A stretch of 25,407 nucleotides of DNA from contig JBFHSP010000023.1 of NCBI GenBank assembly GCA_041591085.1, positions 1 through 25,407 of the forward strand, written 5' to 3'. Made by a program: the position numbers and the translations under genes. The stretch is from Pleionea sp041591085. GTDB lineage: Bacteria; Pseudomonadota; Gammaproteobacteria; Enterobacterales; Kangiellaceae. The notes below the pieces were generated by a model that was given only the letters and a program-made list of their open reading frames with translations, was not told the DNA's origin and did not search any database. Numbering within the stretch: the stretch's first letter is position 1; each line of letters starts with the position of its first letter. Shown here piece after piece: positions 22,583-25,407 of the stretch.

Positions 22583-23371
22583 TTAAAGCGTTTGATTTAC
22601 GTATTGCAGCATTTGATCAACTCCAGAAATTACTTTGGCGTTGATTTCATAAGCGCGTTGCGTCTCAATTAAACCAATGAGTTCTTCTACAACAGAAACA
22701 TTAGATGACTCCAGTTGCCCGCCGCGAATATTGCCGAGTCCGTCTTGCGCAGGATTTCCTACAATAGGAGCACCGCTTGATCCTGACTCTAAGAATAGAT
22801 TTTGACCAATCGGCTGTAATCCTCCGGGATTCACAAAATCGGCTAATTGAATTTGACCAAGTTGAACTGGAGCCGGATTGTTAGGCACTCGTACGGTTAC
22901 TGTTCCATCTAACCCTACATCAAAACTCGAAGCGTCTGGCGGAACGGTAAGCGCTGGTTGCAATAAATAACCAGAACCCGAAGTCACAACATCACCATTC
23001 TCATTCAGTGAAAAATTTCCTGCACGGGTATAAGCGGTATTGCCATCAGGTAACACCACTTGAAAAAAACCCGCGCCTTCAATCGCCATATCCAATTGAT
23101 TTTGGGTTAATTGAAATGATCCTTGGGTAAAATCTTTTTGAGTTGCAACCGTTTTAACACCAGTACCTAACATTAATCCTGATGGTAGCTCGGTGCTTTG
23201 CGAAGAAGAGCTACCTGGAGCACTGATTGTTTGATAAAACAAATCTTCAAAAACTGCTCGGCTTTTCTTAAAACCAATAGTACTGGCGTTGGCTAAATTA
23301 TTAGAGGTCACTTGCAGATCTTGCGACTGTGCGTCTAAACCGGTTTTACTGATCCATAGGGCAGGATGCAT
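22583..23371 (-). CDS. flgG: distal rod protein FlgG
   Basis: The distal rod subunit. It starts MHPALWISKTGLDAQSQDLQVTSNNLANASTIGFKKSRAVFEDLFYQTI and ends LIGLIETQRAYEINAKVISGVDQMLQYVNQTL, both standard for FlgG. It has 262 residues, the usual length. A good purine-rich ribosome-binding site (GAAGGAGAAG) precedes the ATG on the minus strand. The 132-base gap to flgF holds no gene and no convincing promoter. Confidence 0.97.
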   Translation of the reverse strand: MHPALWISKTGLDAQSQDLQVTSNNLANASTIGFKKSRAVFEDLFYQTISAPGSSSSQSTELPSGLMLGTGVKTVATQKDFTQGSFQLTQNQLDMAIEGAGFFQVVLPDGNTAYTRAGNFSLNENGDVVTSGSGYLLQPALTVPPDASSFDVGLDGTVTVRVPNNPAPVQLGQIQLADFVNPGGLQPIGQNLFLESGSSGAPIVGNPAQDGLGNIRGGQLESSNVSVVEELIGLIETQRAYEINAKVISGVDQMLQYVNQTL

Positions 23372-23503
23372 ACGTCTTCTCCTTCAATCAATGGGCAAGT
23401 CATTGCCGACTGATTGCTAAGATGTTGAAAAAATTTTGATTGTTCTTAATAGAGGTCGATGTTTGCCGCTTTTTAAGATAAATCGTCAGTTTTTATTCAC
23501 TTG

Positions 23504-24244
23504 CTAATTTAATTGCAACAAGCGTTCCAACGACTGATCATTTTGTTCAGCGGTTTGCATCATTTTGACTTGCATTTCAAATTGACGAGATAAACTGATC
23601 ATTTCGACCAGTTCTTCAATTGGATTAACATTACTTCCTTCTAACGTACCTGAAGCTAATTGAACGACTCCATTGGCAGGTTCAATACCACCATCTTTAC
23701 GCACAAAAAGTCCATTTTCATTTTTCATTAGATCTTGGTTTTCAGATGTAACCAGTTTAATTCTGTCAAGTACGGTCAACTCATTAGGACGCGCTCCTTT
23801 TGCCCGGATCGTGATAGTTCCATCAACACCGATATCCACTTTTTCAAATGGAGGTATCGCAATGGGTCCGCCATTACCTAACACTAAATGCCCCGCTCCG
23901 TTTTCAAGCAGGCCATTTGCATTTATTTTTAAATCTCCGCGACGGGTATAAGCTTCGGCACCGGTTGGATCTAGCACTGCTATCCACCCTTCTCCTCGCA
24001 CCGCCACATCTAAATTATTGCCAGTAGACATCATAGTACCGGCATCAAGTCGATAACCAGGGCGCTCACCCATTGAAAAAACGCGAGACGGATGCCCATC
24101 ACCAAATGCTTGCATAGCTCGCGCCTGATGCAAATCAGCTTTAAAACCCGTGGTACTTGCGTTGGCTAAGTTATTGGCGGACTTAGTTTGTGCAAGCATA
24201 TTTTGCTTTGCACCTGCCATTGCCAAGTAAACTAATTTATCCAT
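23504..24244 (-). CDS. flgF: proximal rod protein FlgF
   Basis: A rod subunit of 246 residues. N-terminal MDKLVYLAMAGAKQNMLAQTKSANNLANASTTGFKADLHQARAM and C-terminal NPIEELVEMISLSRQFEMQVKMMQTAEQNDQSLERLLQL match FlgF. It lies between flgE and flgG in the standard order. The 79-base gap to flgE shows no clear terminator. Confidence 0.97.
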   Translation of the reverse strand: MDKLVYLAMAGAKQNMLAQTKSANNLANASTTGFKADLHQARAMQAFGDGHPSRVFSMGERPGYRLDAGTMMSTGNNLDVAVRGEGWIAVLDPTGAEAYTRRGDLKINANGLLENGAGHLVLGNGGPIAIPPFEKVDIGVDGTITIRAKGARPNELTVLDRIKLVTSENQDLMKNENGLFVRKDGGIEPANGVVQLASGTLEGSNVNPIEELVEMISLSRQFEMQVKMMQTAEQNDQSLERLLQLN

Positions 24245-24323
24245 TGCTGATACCTATGACTGCGTTTAAAAATAAACAAGTTATTATGATGGCCGTAAAA
24301 ACGATTACGGCCAAGTTAACCTG

Positions 24324-25407
24324 TTATCTGATTTGTATAATCGTCTGTGTTACCTGATTATTAGTTTCAATGGTTCGCGCATTAGCTTGGAAGTTTCTTT
24401 GCGCAGTGATCAAGTTAACCAACTCAGAAGTGAGATCCACATTCGAAGTTTCTAGCGCTCCCGAACGAATTTGTCCGAAACTTGATGTTAATGCCTCACC
24501 AGCCAGTGGCTCACCGGAATCAATTGTGTCAGACCAAGAATTATTACCAAGCTGTGCTAAGCCTTGAGGATTCGCAAACCGAACTAAGGCAATTTTTCCG
24601 ATGGAATTTGATTGTCCATTAGTAAAATTCGCTCGCACCACGCCTGTCTCGCTAATTTCAATACCCGCTAACCGACCAATGGTTGCTCCATTTTGATCAA
24701 GCGTGTTAACCGTAAACGGCGAGGCAAATTGGGTTGGCGCATTATTCGCGTAATCAAACAACATAGTTTGCGCTCCATTTGAGCCGTTGGTAAAACCTAA
24801 TGCTGTTGAAGTTGGATTTGCTGGAGTGGTTTGTAAAAAACCACCGGCAGCATCAAACTCAATGGTGTGATAGTCTGGTCCAAGGCCACCACTGGGTACA
24901 CCTCCTGCAATATCAAGAGGATTTCCATCAACATAGTAAAATGCAGCCCAAGTGTTAGGTGCGGAAGCATCTTTAACGTAATAAATGGTAGAAATATGAC
25001 TCTCACCCAGAGAATCAAAAATAGTAACTGAGGTTGAAGCGCTATAGGTAGTTGGAGAGCTAGGGTCGAAGTTTGCGACGTTAAGCCCACTGGCATTAGC
25101 AGGTAAATTAACGCCAATTTCTACTTCGGTAGTTTCTGTAGGCGAACCTGCTGACTGCGGAATTTGCAGTGGAATGGTGCTCGATAATGCAGTTGCCGTT
25201 ACGGTTCCGTCATCATTAGTTGGAAATACCTGCAAGCGCGCACCAGAACTATTTACCACAAAGCCGTTGCTATCTACGCCAAATTCACCGGCACGTGTAA
25301 ACACCTGGTTGTTATTATTTTGGCTGGGTTGTAAAACGAAAAAGCCTTGACCAGAAACAGCCAAATCTAAGGTGTTCGAAGTAAACTCTAAGTTACCTTG
25401 ATTAAAC
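24324..25407 (-). CDS. flgE: flagellar hook protein FlgE (5' end outside the window)
   Basis: The hook subunit, cut by the right window edge. The frame stays open from 25407 inwards. The first visible residues FNQGNLEFTSNTLDLAVSGQ and GFFVLQPS are the conserved FlgE region normally found around residues 70-100, so roughly the first 70 residues are missing. The TTG at 25364 is not the start. The C-terminus (SSFGQIRSGALETSNVDLTSELVNLITAQRNFQANARTIETNNQ) is typical. About 361 residues are visible. Confidence 0.96.
   Translation of the reverse strand, partial: FNQGNLEFTSNTLDLAVSGQGFFVLQPSQNNNNQVFTRAGEFGVDSNGFVVNSSGARLQVFPTNDDGTVTATALSSTIPLQIPQSAGSPTETTEVEIGVNLPANASGLNVANFDPSSPTTYSASTSVTIFDSLGESHISTIYYVKDASAPNTWAAFYYVDGNPLDIAGGVPSGGLGPDYHTIEFDAAGGFLQTTPANPTSTALGFTNGSNGAQTMLFDYANNAPTQFASPFTVNTLDQNGATIGRLAGIEISETGVVRANFTNGQSNSIGKIALVRFANPQGLAQLGNNSWSDTIDSGEPLAGEALTSSFGQIRSGALETSNVDLTSELVNLITAQRNFQANARTIETNNQVTQTIIQIR

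Noticed and set aside
23372..23503. Sigma-54 promoter between flgG and flgF on the minus strand
   Set aside because: A GG...GC pair exists, but the spacing is 9 and not 10 bases and flanking consensus is poor.

Overview
The window comes from an AT-rich gammaproteobacterium, probably marine, with a polar-type flagellum. The evidence is the rod/hook/ring gene order flgE-F-G-H-I-J-K-L, flagellins with a near-identical MGNVIQTNVAS start, a flaG-fliD-fliS-fliT block, and near-consensus FliA (sigma-28) promoters. Genus cannot be fixed from the sequence alone.

Layout: (1) 1-1111 has no convincing gene. It carries an orphan copy of the spacer and leader that normally precede a flagellin gene (641-825), followed by only a few codons resembling a flagellin start. 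(2) 1112-6590 (+) is a tightly overlapping seven-gene operon: DegT-type aminotransferase, WbqC-like protein, acyl carrier protein, short-chain dehydrogenase, AMP-dependent acyl ligase, NeuD/PglD-like hexapeptide acyltransferase and a GNAT. (3) 10234-6626 (-) is a convergent three-gene operon: HMW1C-like (GT41) glycosyltransferase, GH43-like beta-propeller protein and TylF-like methyltransferase. Together (2) and (3) look like a pathway that makes an N-acylated, possibly O-methylated amino sugar and attaches it to flagellin in the cytoplasm. (4) 10463-13311 (+) holds two flagellin genes, each with its own FliA promoter, a long structured 5' leader and a downstream hairpin terminator, followed by flaG. 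(5) 13623-16290 (+) is fliD-fliS-fliT plus a GNAT, with its own FliA promoter. (6) 25407-16345 (-) is flgE (cut by the window edge) through flgL.

The most unusual feature is a family of RNA stem-loops. Seven exact copies of the heptamer TTCTCAG lie in the two flagellin leaders, and two more lie in the orphan leader. Each copy sits in the loop, or centred in the apical loop, of a hairpin. The stems differ completely in sequence yet remain paired, in one case through several G-U pairs, which argues for selection on RNA structure. In both flagellin genes the array lies between the predicted FliA transcription start and the ribosome-binding site. I do not recognise it as a described leader. It is the best candidate here for a new post-transcriptional control element for flagellin synthesis.

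How the parts work together: FliA transcribes fla1, fla2 and fliD late in flagellar assembly. The hairpin arrays could then set flagellin translation or mRNA stability. FliS and FliT act as chaperones for flagellin and FliD. The sugar pathway supplies a modified nucleotide sugar, and the HMW1C-like enzyme would modify flagellin before export through the Flg-built rod, hook and hook-filament junction.
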